Source: Planctomycetota bacterium
GTDB lineage: Bacteria > Planctomycetota > SZUA-567
NCBI GenBank assembly: GCA_020060765.1
Contig: JAGUZQ010000021.1
Coordinates: 1-52,493, forward strand
DNA length: 52,493 bases
Reading direction: 5' to 3'
A program made the translations under genes and the position numbers. Within the stretch, counting starts at the first letter, position 1. Every line of letters starts with the position of its first letter. The notes beneath the pieces are model-generated. The model made no database searches. It was not told where the DNA came from and saw only the letters and a program-made list of their open reading frames with translations. This document shows, in pieces, positions 40,136 to 48,244 of this stretch.

Positions 40136-41448
40136 GTTGCATCTCCGGAAAGCGCATTCAGAACATGTCCAGCAGCTTCGATAGTGGCGTCAATATCGCT
40201 TTCCGTATGTGCGGCCGAAACGAACATGGCCTCGAATTGCGCCGGGGGAAGATAATGTCCCGCCTTCAGCATAGCGCCGTGCCAGCGCGCGAAGCGCGCG
40301 GTATCGGCTCGTACCGCGTCAATCAGAGATCGTACTTCTTCCGGCCCGAAGAAAAGGGTAAGCATGGAACCGACCCGGTTCACCGTCCCAGCCTGCCCTG
40401 CCGCGCGGATGGCGTTGCGCAGCCCGCTCTCCAAGCGTACGGCGAGACGGTCGATCCGCTCATACGGATTCTCTTCCTCCAATACCCGCAGGGTGGCGAT
40501 ACCCGCCGCGCAGGCGAGAGGATTTCCTGAAAGCGTTCCAGCCTGGTACACCGGTCCGAGCGGCGCGAGCTCCCGCATCAGTTCCGCTCTTCCGCCGAAC
40601 GCGCCCACGGGAAGGCCGCCTCCGATAATCTTGCCGAGAACCGTCAAATCTGGTGCGATTCCATACAATGCGGCGGCACCTCCCGGATGTACTCGGAAAC
40701 CGGTAATCACCTCGTCAAAGACAAGCAGGGCTCCGTGGCGGTCGCACAGTTGCCGCAGTCCCGCCAGAAATCCGGGCCTGGGCGGCATAACGCCCATGTT
40801 GCCAGCAACAGGCTCGACAATCACGCAAGCGATGGAATCCGTGTTTCCGGCAAAACAGGCGGAGACGGAATCTAGATCGTTGTAACGGGCAAGGAGCGTA
40901 TCGGCGGCGACCGCCAAAGGGACGCCAGGGCTTGACGGCGTCCCGAAGGTCAGGGCTCCCGAACCCGCCTGAACCAGGAAGGAATCCGCGTGGCCGTGAT
41001 AACATCCGGCAAATTTCACGATCTTGTCCCGCCCCGTCGCGGCGCGCGCGAGCCGGATGGCGGACATGGCCGCCTCGGTGCCGGAATTCACCAGGCGAAG
41101 CAGTTCCAAATGCGGCATGCGGGCACGAATCGCTTCGGCCAATTCGATTTCCGCAGCATGGCAGGCACCGAACGAAAGCCCCGATCCTGCCGCCTTCACC
41201 ACGGCTTCGACGACACGCGGATGGGCGTGCCCGAGGATCAGCGGCCCCCAACTTCCCACGTAATCGCAATACGTGTTTCCATCGGCATCGATGATCGCGT
41301 TGCCGCGTCCGGAGACGATAAAAGGAGGCGTACCGCCGACCGCGCCGAACGCGCGTACGGGGGAGTTGACTCCGCCGGGCATATGGAGGCAGGCGCGCGC
41401 ATGGAGCATTTCGCTACGGTCATGGCGGCGGAGGGCAGGCTTGTTCAT
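40132..41448 (-). CDS. hemL: Glutamate-1-semialdehyde 2,1-aminomutase
   Basis: The start at 41448 overlaps the hemB stop as ATGA; 438 aa. This PLP aminotransferase makes 5-aminolevulinate. MPGGVNSPVRAF, RLVNSGTEAAMSAIRLAR, FAGCYHGHAD, VFDEVITGFR and LGKIIGGGLPVGAFGG (PLP Lys in GKIIGG) are all present. Works directly after HemA. Confidence 0.96.
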   Translation of the reverse strand: MNKPALRRHDRSEMLHARACLHMPGGVNSPVRAFGAVGGTPPFIVSGRGNAIIDADGNTYCDYVGSWGPLILGHAHPRVVEAVVKAAGSGLSFGACHAAEIELAEAIRARMPHLELLRLVNSGTEAAMSAIRLARAATGRDKIVKFAGCYHGHADSFLVQAGSGALTFGTPSSPGVPLAVAADTLLARYNDLDSVSACFAGNTDSIACVIVEPVAGNMGVMPPRPGFLAGLRQLCDRHGALLVFDEVITGFRVHPGGAAALYGIAPDLTVLGKIIGGGLPVGAFGGRAELMRELAPLGPVYQAGTLSGNPLACAAGIATLRVLEEENPYERIDRLAVRLESGLRNAIRAAGQAGTVNRVGSMLTLFFGPEEVRSLIDAVRADTARFARWHGAMLKAGHYLPPAQFEAMFVSAAHTESDIDATIEAAGHVLNALSGDAT

Positions 41449-42425
41449 GTCATCTCCCCGATCCATCCAGCCGCGTCGAGCGCGTGATAGGTAATGATGA
41501 TGTCCGCTCCTGCCCTGGCCATTCCGGTGAGGGACTCAAGGACGACCGCCTTTTCATCGATCCACCCCGCGGCGGCGGCGGCCTTGACCATGGCGTATTC
41601 GCCGCTTACGTTGTAGGCCACGACAGGCAGATTGACGGTTTCCCGAACGCGACGGATTATGTCGAGATACGCGAGCGCGGGCTTGACCATGACCATGTCC
41701 GCGCCTTCCGCAGCATCGGCAACGGCTTCGCGTATCGCTTCACGGGCATTGGCCGGGTTCATCTGGTGCGTCCGCCGATCCCCGAAAGCAGGTGCGCTTC
41801 CCGCCGCGTCCCGAAACGGGCCGTAGAAGGCTGACGCGTATTTGACGGCGTAGGAAAGGATGCCGGTATCCGCGAAGCCGTGCGCGTCCATAGCCGCGCG
41901 GATGTGCCCGACCCGCCCGTCCATCATATCCGACGGCGCGACAAAGTCCGCTCCGGCGCGGGCGTGACACAAAGCCACGCGTGACAATCGGTCAAGGGTC
42001 GCGTCGTTGTCGATCTTTCCCTCGCGCAACACTCCGCAATGCCCGTGCGAAGTATATCCGCACAGGCAGACGTCGGTCATGACGCACAAATTCGCCGCGT
42101 TTTTCTTGATAGCGCGTACGGTTTCGGTAACGACGTTGCCGTCGTCCCATGCGGCGGTTCCCTCCTCATCCTTCGCATCTGTTATGCCGAAGAGCAGAAT
42201 CGCCGGAATTCCGGCGTCATTTGCTTTACGGCACAGTTCCACCGCTCCGCTCACCGGCCACCGGAACACCCCCGGCATGCTCGCCACCGGTTCCGGAGCC
42301 GCCCGCCCTTGCTTGACGAACAGCGGCAGTACGAGTTGCTCGCGTGAAAGCCGGGTTTCGCATATCATGCTGCGGACGGCATCGGTGCCGCGAAGCCGAC
42401 GGGGACGCTGGGATGGAAAACTCAT
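41445..42425 (-). CDS. hemB: Porphobilinogen synthase (ALA dehydratase)
   Basis: The 326-aa enzyme joins two 5-aminolevulinate molecules. RPRRLRGTDAVRSMI at the start, DVCLCGYTSHGHCGV with the three zinc-type Cys, PSDMMDGRVG, LSYAVKYASAFYGPFR with an active-site Lys, and MVKPALAYLDIIR with the second Lys are all visible. ATGA overlap with sirC. Confidence 0.96.
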   Translation of the reverse strand: MSFPSQRPRRLRGTDAVRSMICETRLSREQLVLPLFVKQGRAAPEPVASMPGVFRWPVSGAVELCRKANDAGIPAILLFGITDAKDEEGTAAWDDGNVVTETVRAIKKNAANLCVMTDVCLCGYTSHGHCGVLREGKIDNDATLDRLSRVALCHARAGADFVAPSDMMDGRVGHIRAAMDAHGFADTGILSYAVKYASAFYGPFRDAAGSAPAFGDRRTHQMNPANAREAIREAVADAAEGADMVMVKPALAYLDIIRRVRETVNLPVVAYNVSGEYAMVKAAAAAGWIDEKAVVLESLTGMARAGADIIITYHALDAAGWIGEMT

Positions 42426-43126
42426 GATTCAGCCTTTCCGGAATTCAGTTTGCATTTCACCATGTCGCGCATACGGGCTTTCATTTCGTCCGCAGAGGAT
42501 TCCCGCCAGGAGTCGATAATCTCATCATCCACGAGCGTGGCCAATATCACATGCCTTTGTTCCGCGGAAATATCCGGCAGGGAGAGCAGCCATAACCGGG
42601 TGTCGGCCAGCGCCTCGGCAAAATGGGCATACCACTCCGGCAGCCACGCCTCCAGGCACCGTCGCAGGTATTTCGCCAATCCCGGGCACTTTCCTCCCGT
42701 GCCGACGGCAAGGCAGACGGAGCCGCGTCGAACCGTAGCCGGAACGTAAAACGAACAGAGTTCCGGAACGTCGGCGACATTGACCGGCACACCCGCCGCA
42801 GTTGCCTGCGCATGAACCATCCGGTTGACATCCTCATCTCCGCAAGCTGAAATGACCAAGGCGTAATTGGCTAGATCCGTCCCGGTTTCGCGGAAATTCG
42901 CAAGTTGAACTGACAAACGCACCCCATGTCGACGTTCCAGCGCATGAATGCCACTGCCAACCTCGCGGGCGATGACATGAACATGCGCGCCGGATTCCAA
43001 TAACCATTCCGTCTTGCGACATGCAACCTCGCCGCCCCCAATGACAAGGCACGGCTTCCGATCAAGAAGCAGGAAAACCGGCAGTGTCGGCCGTAAGGCT
43101 TGTTCCGTATCTGTCAATTCACTCAT
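42422..43126 (-). CDS. sirC: Precorrin-2 dehydrogenase / sirohydrochlorin ferrochelatase
   Basis: The 234-aa protein matches the N-terminal half of CysG (Met8p type). PVFLLLDRKPCLVIGGGEVACRK is the NAD-binding loop; VISACGDEDVNRMV and PVNVADVPELCSFYVPATVRRG are conserved. It oxidises precorrin-2 and may insert iron, ending siroheme synthesis. It leads the minus-strand hem operon and diverges from hemC across an operator-bearing gap. Whether it chelates iron as well cannot be decided here, as no separate ferrochelatase is present. Confidence 0.9.
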   Translation of the reverse strand: MSELTDTEQALRPTLPVFLLLDRKPCLVIGGGEVACRKTEWLLESGAHVHVIAREVGSGIHALERRHGVRLSVQLANFRETGTDLANYALVISACGDEDVNRMVHAQATAAGVPVNVADVPELCSFYVPATVRRGSVCLAVGTGGKCPGLAKYLRRCLEAWLPEWYAHFAEALADTRLWLLSLPDISAEQRHVILATLVDDEIIDSWRESSADEMKARMRDMVKCKLNSGKAES

Positions 43127-43174
43127 GGTCGCTTATCGCCAGTCAGTTTATATATCCGAAATCTCTTGCATCAT

Positions 43175-43202
43175 TATCCCAATCGGGATACATTAGTATA
43201 AT
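43175..43202 (+). promoter_or_regulatory. Predicted hemC promoter overlapped by a third IscR-like dyad
   Basis: A perfect -10 TATAAT (43197-43202) has a weak -35-like TTATCC 17 bp upstream. The 25-bp stretch 43175-43199 starts TATCCCAATCG and ends TTAGTAT; it matches the site at 38824-38848 at 16 of 25 positions, including both ends. It lies between the divergent hemC and sirC genes and could control both. Confidence 0.5.
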
Positions 43203-43236
43203 ATGTTAACTCCACGTTTGCAAGGAAATGTATTGA

Positions 43237-44181
43237 ATGAGCAAAAAAGATCGGGAGATCCGCATTGCCACGCGGGGATCGGCTTTGGCTTTGGCGCAGG
43301 TGCGCGAAGTTGCCGATCTCCTGTGCCGGGCTATGCCGGACATAAGGATTACCCCCGTCATCGTCGAAACGCATGGAGACAGGGAGCAGAACATTCCCTT
43401 GCACAAGATGGCGGGATACGGCCATTTTACGCGAGCGGTTGACGGCGCGGTGCTTGCCGGGGAAGCGGATGCTGCGCTCCATAGCCTGAAGGATCTTCCG
43501 GTTCAATCCGCCGACGGCCTTCAATTAATCGCCGTGCCGCCTCGAGCATGCCCGGACGATGCGCTGGTCACGCGCGACGGAGCCGGACTGGAGGAATTGC
43601 CTGCCGGTTCCGTTGTTGCCACGAGTTCGCTGCGCAGAGCCGCACAGCTACGCCGCATTCGTCCCGACCTTATAATTGCGCCCCTTCGCGGCAATGTTGA
43701 CAGCCGCCTTGCACGGCTGATGCAAGGAGAATGGGACGGGATGGTTCTTGCCGAGGCAGGCCTGAAACGACTGGGTGTTTCAGTATCGTACGCGCCGCTG
43801 AAAGGGACATTCCTGTATGCCGCCGGGCAAGGCGCGCTGGCGGTCACCGCACGAATAGGGGATCGCGAAACACAGGATATTTTCGCGCTTATCCACGACG
43901 ACCAGGCTTCACTTGCGGTAACCGCCGAGCGCGCGTTTCTGCGCGCCCTCGGCGCGGGTTGTCACGCCGCTGTCGGCGTGCGCTTTTCAATGAGCGGAGA
44001 TTCTCTGCACATGACCGGCGCGGTCTGGTCTCATGACGGACAGATCGAGATACGGAAAACGATGGACGGAACCGTCCAGAATCCTGAACGCATCGGAGCA
44101 AGGCTGGCCGCGAAAATACTTGAAGACGGAGGAGACCGCATTCTCAAGGCGGAATCCGCCGGATCGGAGGGCGCATCATGA
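43237..44181 (+). CDS. hemC: Hydroxymethylbilane synthase
   Basis: The 314-aa enzyme polymerises four porphobilinogens. RIATRGSALALAQ opens the fold; LHSLKDLPV, ATSSLRRAAQLRRIRPDL and RGNVDSRL are substrate-binding motifs. GAGCHAAVGV holds the Cys that binds the dipyrromethane cofactor. It overlaps cobA-hemD by 4 bp. Confidence 0.96.
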   Translation: MSKKDREIRIATRGSALALAQVREVADLLCRAMPDIRITPVIVETHGDREQNIPLHKMAGYGHFTRAVDGAVLAGEADAALHSLKDLPVQSADGLQLIAVPPRACPDDALVTRDGAGLEELPAGSVVATSSLRRAAQLRRIRPDLIIAPLRGNVDSRLARLMQGEWDGMVLAEAGLKRLGVSVSYAPLKGTFLYAAGQGALAVTARIGDRETQDIFALIHDDQASLAVTAERAFLRALGAGCHAAVGVRFSMSGDSLHMTGAVWSHDGQIEIRKTMDGTVQNPERIGARLAAKILEDGGDRILKAESAGSEGAS

Positions 44182-45797
44182 ATGCCGGAGGTATCTGCTA
44201 CCTTGTGGGCGCCGGGCCGGGCGACCCGATGCTGATTACCCGGCGCGGGTTACGCTGCCTGCGCGAGGCCGATATCGTCTTCCATGACCGTTTGGCGAAC
44301 GCGGAACTGCTTCGGGAAACGAAAACCGGTTGCGAACATGTATCCGTAGGCAAGACACCGGGCAATCCGGGAATCGGCCAGGAAGAGATTTGCCGCTTGC
44401 TGATCGAGTCCACCCGGAGCGGCAAAAAGGTTGTTCGCCTGAAAGGCGGCGATCCGTTTCTGTTCGGTCGCGGCGGGGAGGAGGCCGTGGCGCTTGCCCA
44501 GGCTGGCTTGCGATTCGAAATCGTTCCGGGTATTACGGCAGGGATCGCTGCATCGGCATATGCGGGAATTCCGCTTACCCATCGGGGAATCGCGGGCGCG
44601 GTCACCTTCGTCACCGGACATGAAAGCGAAGACGCGGATACGCCCAATGTCGACTGGCGCGCGCTTGGGGCACTGGGGCACTCCCTGTGTATCTACATGG
44701 GGATGGCGAATCTGGATATAATCCGTCACGAGCTTATAGCGGGAGGACGCTCGCCCGGCACCCCCGTCGCCGTGATCCAGAATGCCTCGTTACCCGCCCA
44801 GAGTTGCGTTGTCGCAACGCTCGAAACACTTTTCGAGGCAGTCAGCGAAACGGGTATGCGCGCTCCCGCGATTATCCTTGTCGGTGAAATTGCAGGGCTT
44901 CGTGAATCCTGCTCATGGTTTGAAAAACGGCCGCTTTTCGGTAAGCGCGTGTTGCTCCTTCGTACCGAGAATCAATCTCGCGATATCGCCGAAGCGCTGG
45001 AGGAAGCGGGCGCGGCGGTTGTGACGTGTCCGGCAATACGGATCGAGCCTGTGCCGTTTGAAATACCGGAAAATGCCACGTTTGATTCCCAGCGTAAACC
45101 ATGTGCCGAAATCCAGCCCGCAGACTACGACCCCCTCTCGCGTGCCCTGATCTGCCTGGCGCGGGAGGCCAAGCCCGGATGGATCGTGTTCACCAGCGCC
45201 AATGGCGTGGAACAGACATGGTTGCGCCTCAGGCAACTCGGTTTGGACGCCCGCGCCTTCGCCGGCCCCCGCCTCGCCGCCATCGGCCCGAAAACCGCTG
45301 AAGCGCTGACGCGATACGGCTTGGTTCCGGATCTTATCGCCGAAAAGCCTTCATCCGCCGACCTTCTCGAAGCTTTTCGGAGCATGAACACCGCGAAAAC
45401 ACCAATAAAGCACGTCGTGCTATTTCGTTCCTCACTGGCGGATACGATTCTGCCGGATGGCTTGCGCGAAAACGGATATACGGTTGATGATATTGTCGCT
45501 TATAGAACGTGTTTTCCCGAGAAACCGGATTCCCGACTGCAGGAATGGCTTGAACGCTGGCGGCTTGACGCTATTCTGTTCTTTTCCGGAAGCGCCGTCG
45601 AGGGCTTTCGCATCATGGCGGGAGATGCGCTTGATTCCGCCTTGTTCCCGCCCCTGACGCTTCGGTTTGTCGCTATCGGTTTGTCCGCCCAGCAAGCCCT
45701 CATGCAAGCGGATCTTCCCTGTGATATCACTGTGCCCATACCGCATTTCCCCGATATTCTGCGCGGTTTGCGCGATGCTTTGCGTGTGACAGAATAG
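44178..45797 (+). CDS. cobA-hemD: Fused uroporphyrinogen-III C-methyltransferase and uroporphyrinogen-III synthase
   Basis: The 539-aa protein has a SUMT domain at 1 to about 245 (YLVGAGPGDPMLITRRG; VVRLKGGDPFLFGRGGEE; GIPLTHRG) and a HemD domain at about 255-535 (VLLLRTENQS; GWIVFTSANGVEQTW; FFSGSAVEGF). It makes and then methylates uroporphyrinogen III to precorrin-2, which SirC completes. A long insert near residues 295-335 in HemD is unusual. The fusion channels flow to siroheme rather than heme; no hemE or later heme gene is in the window. Confidence 0.95.
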   Translation: MNAGGICYLVGAGPGDPMLITRRGLRCLREADIVFHDRLANAELLRETKTGCEHVSVGKTPGNPGIGQEEICRLLIESTRSGKKVVRLKGGDPFLFGRGGEEAVALAQAGLRFEIVPGITAGIAASAYAGIPLTHRGIAGAVTFVTGHESEDADTPNVDWRALGALGHSLCIYMGMANLDIIRHELIAGGRSPGTPVAVIQNASLPAQSCVVATLETLFEAVSETGMRAPAIILVGEIAGLRESCSWFEKRPLFGKRVLLLRTENQSRDIAEALEEAGAAVVTCPAIRIEPVPFEIPENATFDSQRKPCAEIQPADYDPLSRALICLAREAKPGWIVFTSANGVEQTWLRLRQLGLDARAFAGPRLAAIGPKTAEALTRYGLVPDLIAEKPSSADLLEAFRSMNTAKTPIKHVVLFRSSLADTILPDGLRENGYTVDDIVAYRTCFPEKPDSRLQEWLERWRLDAILFFSGSAVEGFRIMAGDALDSALFPPLTLRFVAIGLSAQQALMQADLPCDITVPIPHFPDILRGLRDALRVTE

Positions 45798-45895
45798 GCT
45801 TAACGCTTACAGGCTCTTCGTAACCATTCTGGTGCGGCTGGTATGCCAAATCTAGCATTTGCGCGCCTGAATCTTAAAAAAGGGGAAAATTGTTC

Positions 45896-45923
45896 TTGAC
45901 TTATAGGCGTATTGAAGTATTCT
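45896..45923 (+). promoter_or_regulatory. Predicted promoter of the second Rrf2 gene
   Basis: TTGACT (45896-45901) and TATTCT (45918-45923) are separated by 16 bp, about 20 bp before an AAAGGAGG ribosome site. No convincing IscR-like 25-bp site is seen here, so a separate signal is probable. Confidence 0.55.
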
Positions 45924-45944
45924 ATTGCAGTAAAGGAGGCCGGT

Positions 45945-46373
45945 ATGCCGAATGCAATCAAACTTAGCGATGCGAGCTCTCTGGCTTTTCACGCCACGGC
46001 ATTGCTTGCACGCCATAGGGAAACCCGCATATCCGCAACAAAAATGGCGGAGATGTTCAATGCGTCGGAACATACCCTGGCCAAGGTGATGCATGACTTG
46101 GTTAAGGCGGGATTCGTCGATTCCGTACGCGGAGCAGGCGGAGGTTTTTCCCTGATCCGGGAGCCAAAGAAGGTAACCCTGCTTGAGATTTATGAAGCCA
46201 TCGACGGCCCGTTGCGCGAACAGCATTGCCTGCTCGGCAAACCGGCCTGCGACGGCGAACATTGCGTAATGCAGGGTTTGATGGGGAAATTGCATCAGGA
46301 GTTATACGGGTATTTCGCCAACACGCACCTGGATGTGCTCGCCAGGGAAATGAATTTGGGTGATGCCGTTTGA
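45945..46373 (+). CDS. Rrf2-family regulator (NsrR-like)
   Basis: Start ATG 45945 follows AAAGGAGG (142 aa). The winged helix contains ISATKMAEMFNASEHTLAKVM and RGAGGGFSLIREP. The sensor loop HCLLGKPACDGEHCVM gives C-x6-C-x4-C, the spacing of Fe-S-binding Rrf2 proteins such as NsrR. The next gene encodes an RIC repair protein, a usual NsrR target, so nitric oxide or Fe-S damage sensing is likely. Confidence 0.88.
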   Translation: MPNAIKLSDASSLAFHATALLARHRETRISATKMAEMFNASEHTLAKVMHDLVKAGFVDSVRGAGGGFSLIREPKKVTLLEIYEAIDGPLREQHCLLGKPACDGEHCVMQGLMGKLHQELYGYFANTHLDVLAREMNLGDAV

Positions 46374-46420
46374 TTCGCGGAAGGCCGGTTCGGAATCGGC
46401 ATTATCGATAGGAGAAGAAA

Positions 46421-47170
46421 ATGAAGAAGATCAATGAAGGCAAACTCGTTCGCGATTTCGCCTTGGCGAATCCCCGCATTCGAAAGGCATTGGAATCGCT
46501 TGGCATCGATACCTGCTGCGGGGGCGGCAAACCGTTGGTCGATGCCGTCCGCGAGGCGGGGCTGGAAATGGACACGGTGCGCGCCCGTATTAATGAGGCA
46601 GCGATGGAGGCTGAAGCAAAACCCGAGGAAAAGCAGAAACGGGATTGGCTGCAAGCGTCACTGACCGAATTGACCGACCATATTGAGAATACCCACCACG
46701 CCTTTCTGCGCGTGATATTTCCACGCATCTCCGAGCGATTCTGGAAGGTGATCAAGGCGCACGGCGAGAATCACGGCGACATGCTGCGTGACGTGCAATC
46801 AACCTTCGATGGCCTCCGCGAGGAGATTGAAGCGCATCTGATGAAGGAGGAACAGATCCTCTTCCCCTATATACGGGAGATGTCGATCGCGCTGGCGGCG
46901 GGGAAACCATTGCCGCCCATGCATTGCGGCAGCGTCGCCAACCCGATTCGCCAGATGATGCATGAACACGATAACGCGGGCGCGGCGCTCTCTGCCATAC
47001 GGAAACGCACGTCGGACTATGAACTGCCTGACGATACCTGCCCGACCTTCGCGGGACTGTATAAAGATCTGCAGGCGCTTGAAGCCGACCTGCACGAGCA
47101 CGTTTTTCTGGAAAACAACATTCTCTTCCCCCGTGCGGAGGAAGCGGAGAATTCGTCGGGCAAGGTTTGA
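46421..47170 (+). CDS. RIC-family iron-sulfur cluster repair di-iron protein (ScdA/YtfE)
   Basis: The 249-aa protein has the N-terminal DUF542 segment with LGIDTCCGGGKPL (double Cys) and a hemerythrin-like domain with His and Glu ligands in DHIENTHHAF, HGENHGD, HLMKEEQILFPY, MMHEHDN and LHEHVFLENNILFPR. Such proteins repair Fe-S clusters damaged by nitric oxide or oxidants. It follows the Rrf2 gene by 47 bp in a likely operon. Confidence 0.93.
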   Translation: MKKINEGKLVRDFALANPRIRKALESLGIDTCCGGGKPLVDAVREAGLEMDTVRARINEAAMEAEAKPEEKQKRDWLQASLTELTDHIENTHHAFLRVIFPRISERFWKVIKAHGENHGDMLRDVQSTFDGLREEIEAHLMKEEQILFPYIREMSIALAAGKPLPPMHCGSVANPIRQMMHEHDNAGAALSAIRKRTSDYELPDDTCPTFAGLYKDLQALEADLHEHVFLENNILFPRAEEAENSSGKV

Positions 47171-47185
47171 AGATGAGGGAAAGTT

Positions 47186-47390
47186 ATGCAGCACGCGAAA
47201 TTCGCAAGGGAACTGAAGCGATTCCACGGTTCACTGGGAGCGGCGGCTGATCCCCAATCTCAAGGTCGAGGTGTTGGACACGGTGCTTCATAAGGGGGTT
47301 CCGGACAAGGAAGTGTTTTCGCAGCTTGACGATTTGGCCAAGGCTGTCGCTGAAGCGCATAAATCTGATCCGAACGTGGAGACGGCGTGA
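47186..47390 (+). pseudogene. Frameshifted small ORF, possibly a flavodiiron-protein tail
   Basis: An ATG at 47186 with GAGGGA upstream starts a frame that ends after 35 codons at 47293. The adjacent frame carries coherent sequence from about 47240, LIPNLKVEVLDTVLHKGVPD then KEVFSQLDDLAKAVAEAH, to a TGA at 47388. A +1 shift would join them. The second part resembles the C-terminal flavodoxin-like end of flavodiiron proteins as I recall them; this is weak. It could equally be an unknown small protein with a sequence error. Confidence 0.35.
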
Positions 47391-47406
47391 AGGGGGAAGA
47401 ACGCGC

Positions 47407-47604
47407 ATGAGTTGGATCTGTCCCCATCAGGAGGGCGAGCACTGTCGAAAGCGCCAACGTCCTTGTGAGGCGGGGGCGAAGGGTTGTGTTCTGGAAGCGA
47501 GAATCGTCCTGAATTCAAACATGTGTGAGAGAAAATCAGAAATAGATAATACTGTGAAGTCGAGCAATTCCACCAACCAGAGAAGAAGAGGAGGAAAGCA
47601 ATGA
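47407..47604 (+). CDS. Small Cys-rich protein
   Basis: The 65-aa product begins MSWICPHQEGEHCRKRQRP then CEAGAKGCVLEARIV. The spacing C-P-H-x5-C, later P-C and G-C-V-L resembles a short conserved protein seen near iron and redox genes in anaerobes, which I know only from memory. Four or five Cys suggest a metal or Fe-S site. The last 30 residues, basic and Ser/Asn-rich, look like an extension. GGGGGAAG precedes the start. Confidence 0.5.
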   Translation: MSWICPHQEGEHCRKRQRPCEAGAKGCVLEARIVLNSNMCERKSEIDNTVKSSNSTNQRRRGGKQ

Positions 47605-47616
47605 CAATGTTTTGTT

Positions 47617-47949
47617 ATGCGAGTATTGTATCTGACATGCGGAGGCTGCTGTGGTCGGGCATTATTGCGGAAGCTCAGCCACCTCACGCGCAGAGCCAAG
47701 AAAAAGGAAAGTCTCGAAAAAGAGCGGTTCATGGTTAAATTTGCCTCATGCGTGAATAAAAGCAACTATCATGGTCCGCCTTGCCCGCATATGGATTATC
47801 TCAAATCCCTGGTTCGGCGAGCCGGCTTGGAATTCGAAGAAGGAACCGTTCTCAGTCCGACGGCCCAGCAGCGGCGCGAAAAAGGGTATTATAATGATTG
47901 CGACAACATCGAGGATGAATGCCTGCCGACAGGAAAGAACAAGGAATAG
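47617..47949 (+). CDS. CGGC-domain protein
   Basis: The 110-aa product contains LTCGGCCGRALLRKL at the start, ASCVNKSNYHGPPCPHMDYL in the middle and FEEGTV, the order found in the CGGC domain (PF08821), thought to bind metal through its many Cys and His. The strong AGGAGG site (47588-47593) is better placed for an ATG at 47601 in another frame, so a frameshift near the start is possible, and the first residues are uncertain. Confidence 0.65.
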   Translation: MRVLYLTCGGCCGRALLRKLSHLTRRAKKKESLEKERFMVKFASCVNKSNYHGPPCPHMDYLKSLVRRAGLEFEEGTVLSPTAQQRREKGYYNDCDNIEDECLPTGKNKE

Positions 47950-48024
47950 GATCAATAACCACAGCGAGAAGACAAGTTCCCGCCGCAGAAATGGACAGTG
48001 GCGATAGAGGCCGAGGAGAAAGAA

Positions 48025-48213
48025 ATGAAAGCGATTGTAGATCAGGAGATATGCATAGGCTGTGGGCTATGCGTGGGTATCTGCCCCGTCGTTTTCGAAA
48101 TCAATGCTGACGGAAAGGCCGTAGCCAAGGTCGACATTGTGCCATGTGATTCGGAGGCCGAGTGCAAGGATGCTGCCGATCAATGTCCCGTGGAAGCAAT
48201 TGTGGTTCAGTGA
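48025..48213 (+). CDS. 4Fe-4S ferredoxin
   Basis: Start ATG 48025 follows GAGGAGAAAG (62 aa). The ligand set is CIGCGLCVGICP near residues 10-21 and a distal Cys in DQCPVEAI, the pattern of a small single-cluster ferredoxin of the Desulfovibrio/Thermotoga type; another Cys pair may form a disulfide. It may supply electrons to the sulfite reductase fusion or to repair proteins here; this is inference. Confidence 0.9.
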   Translation: MKAIVDQEICIGCGLCVGICPVVFEINADGKAVAKVDIVPCDSEAECKDAADQCPVEAIVVQ

Positions 48214-48244
48214 GGGGTGAAAACTTTGATAAAAGGAGATCGTT

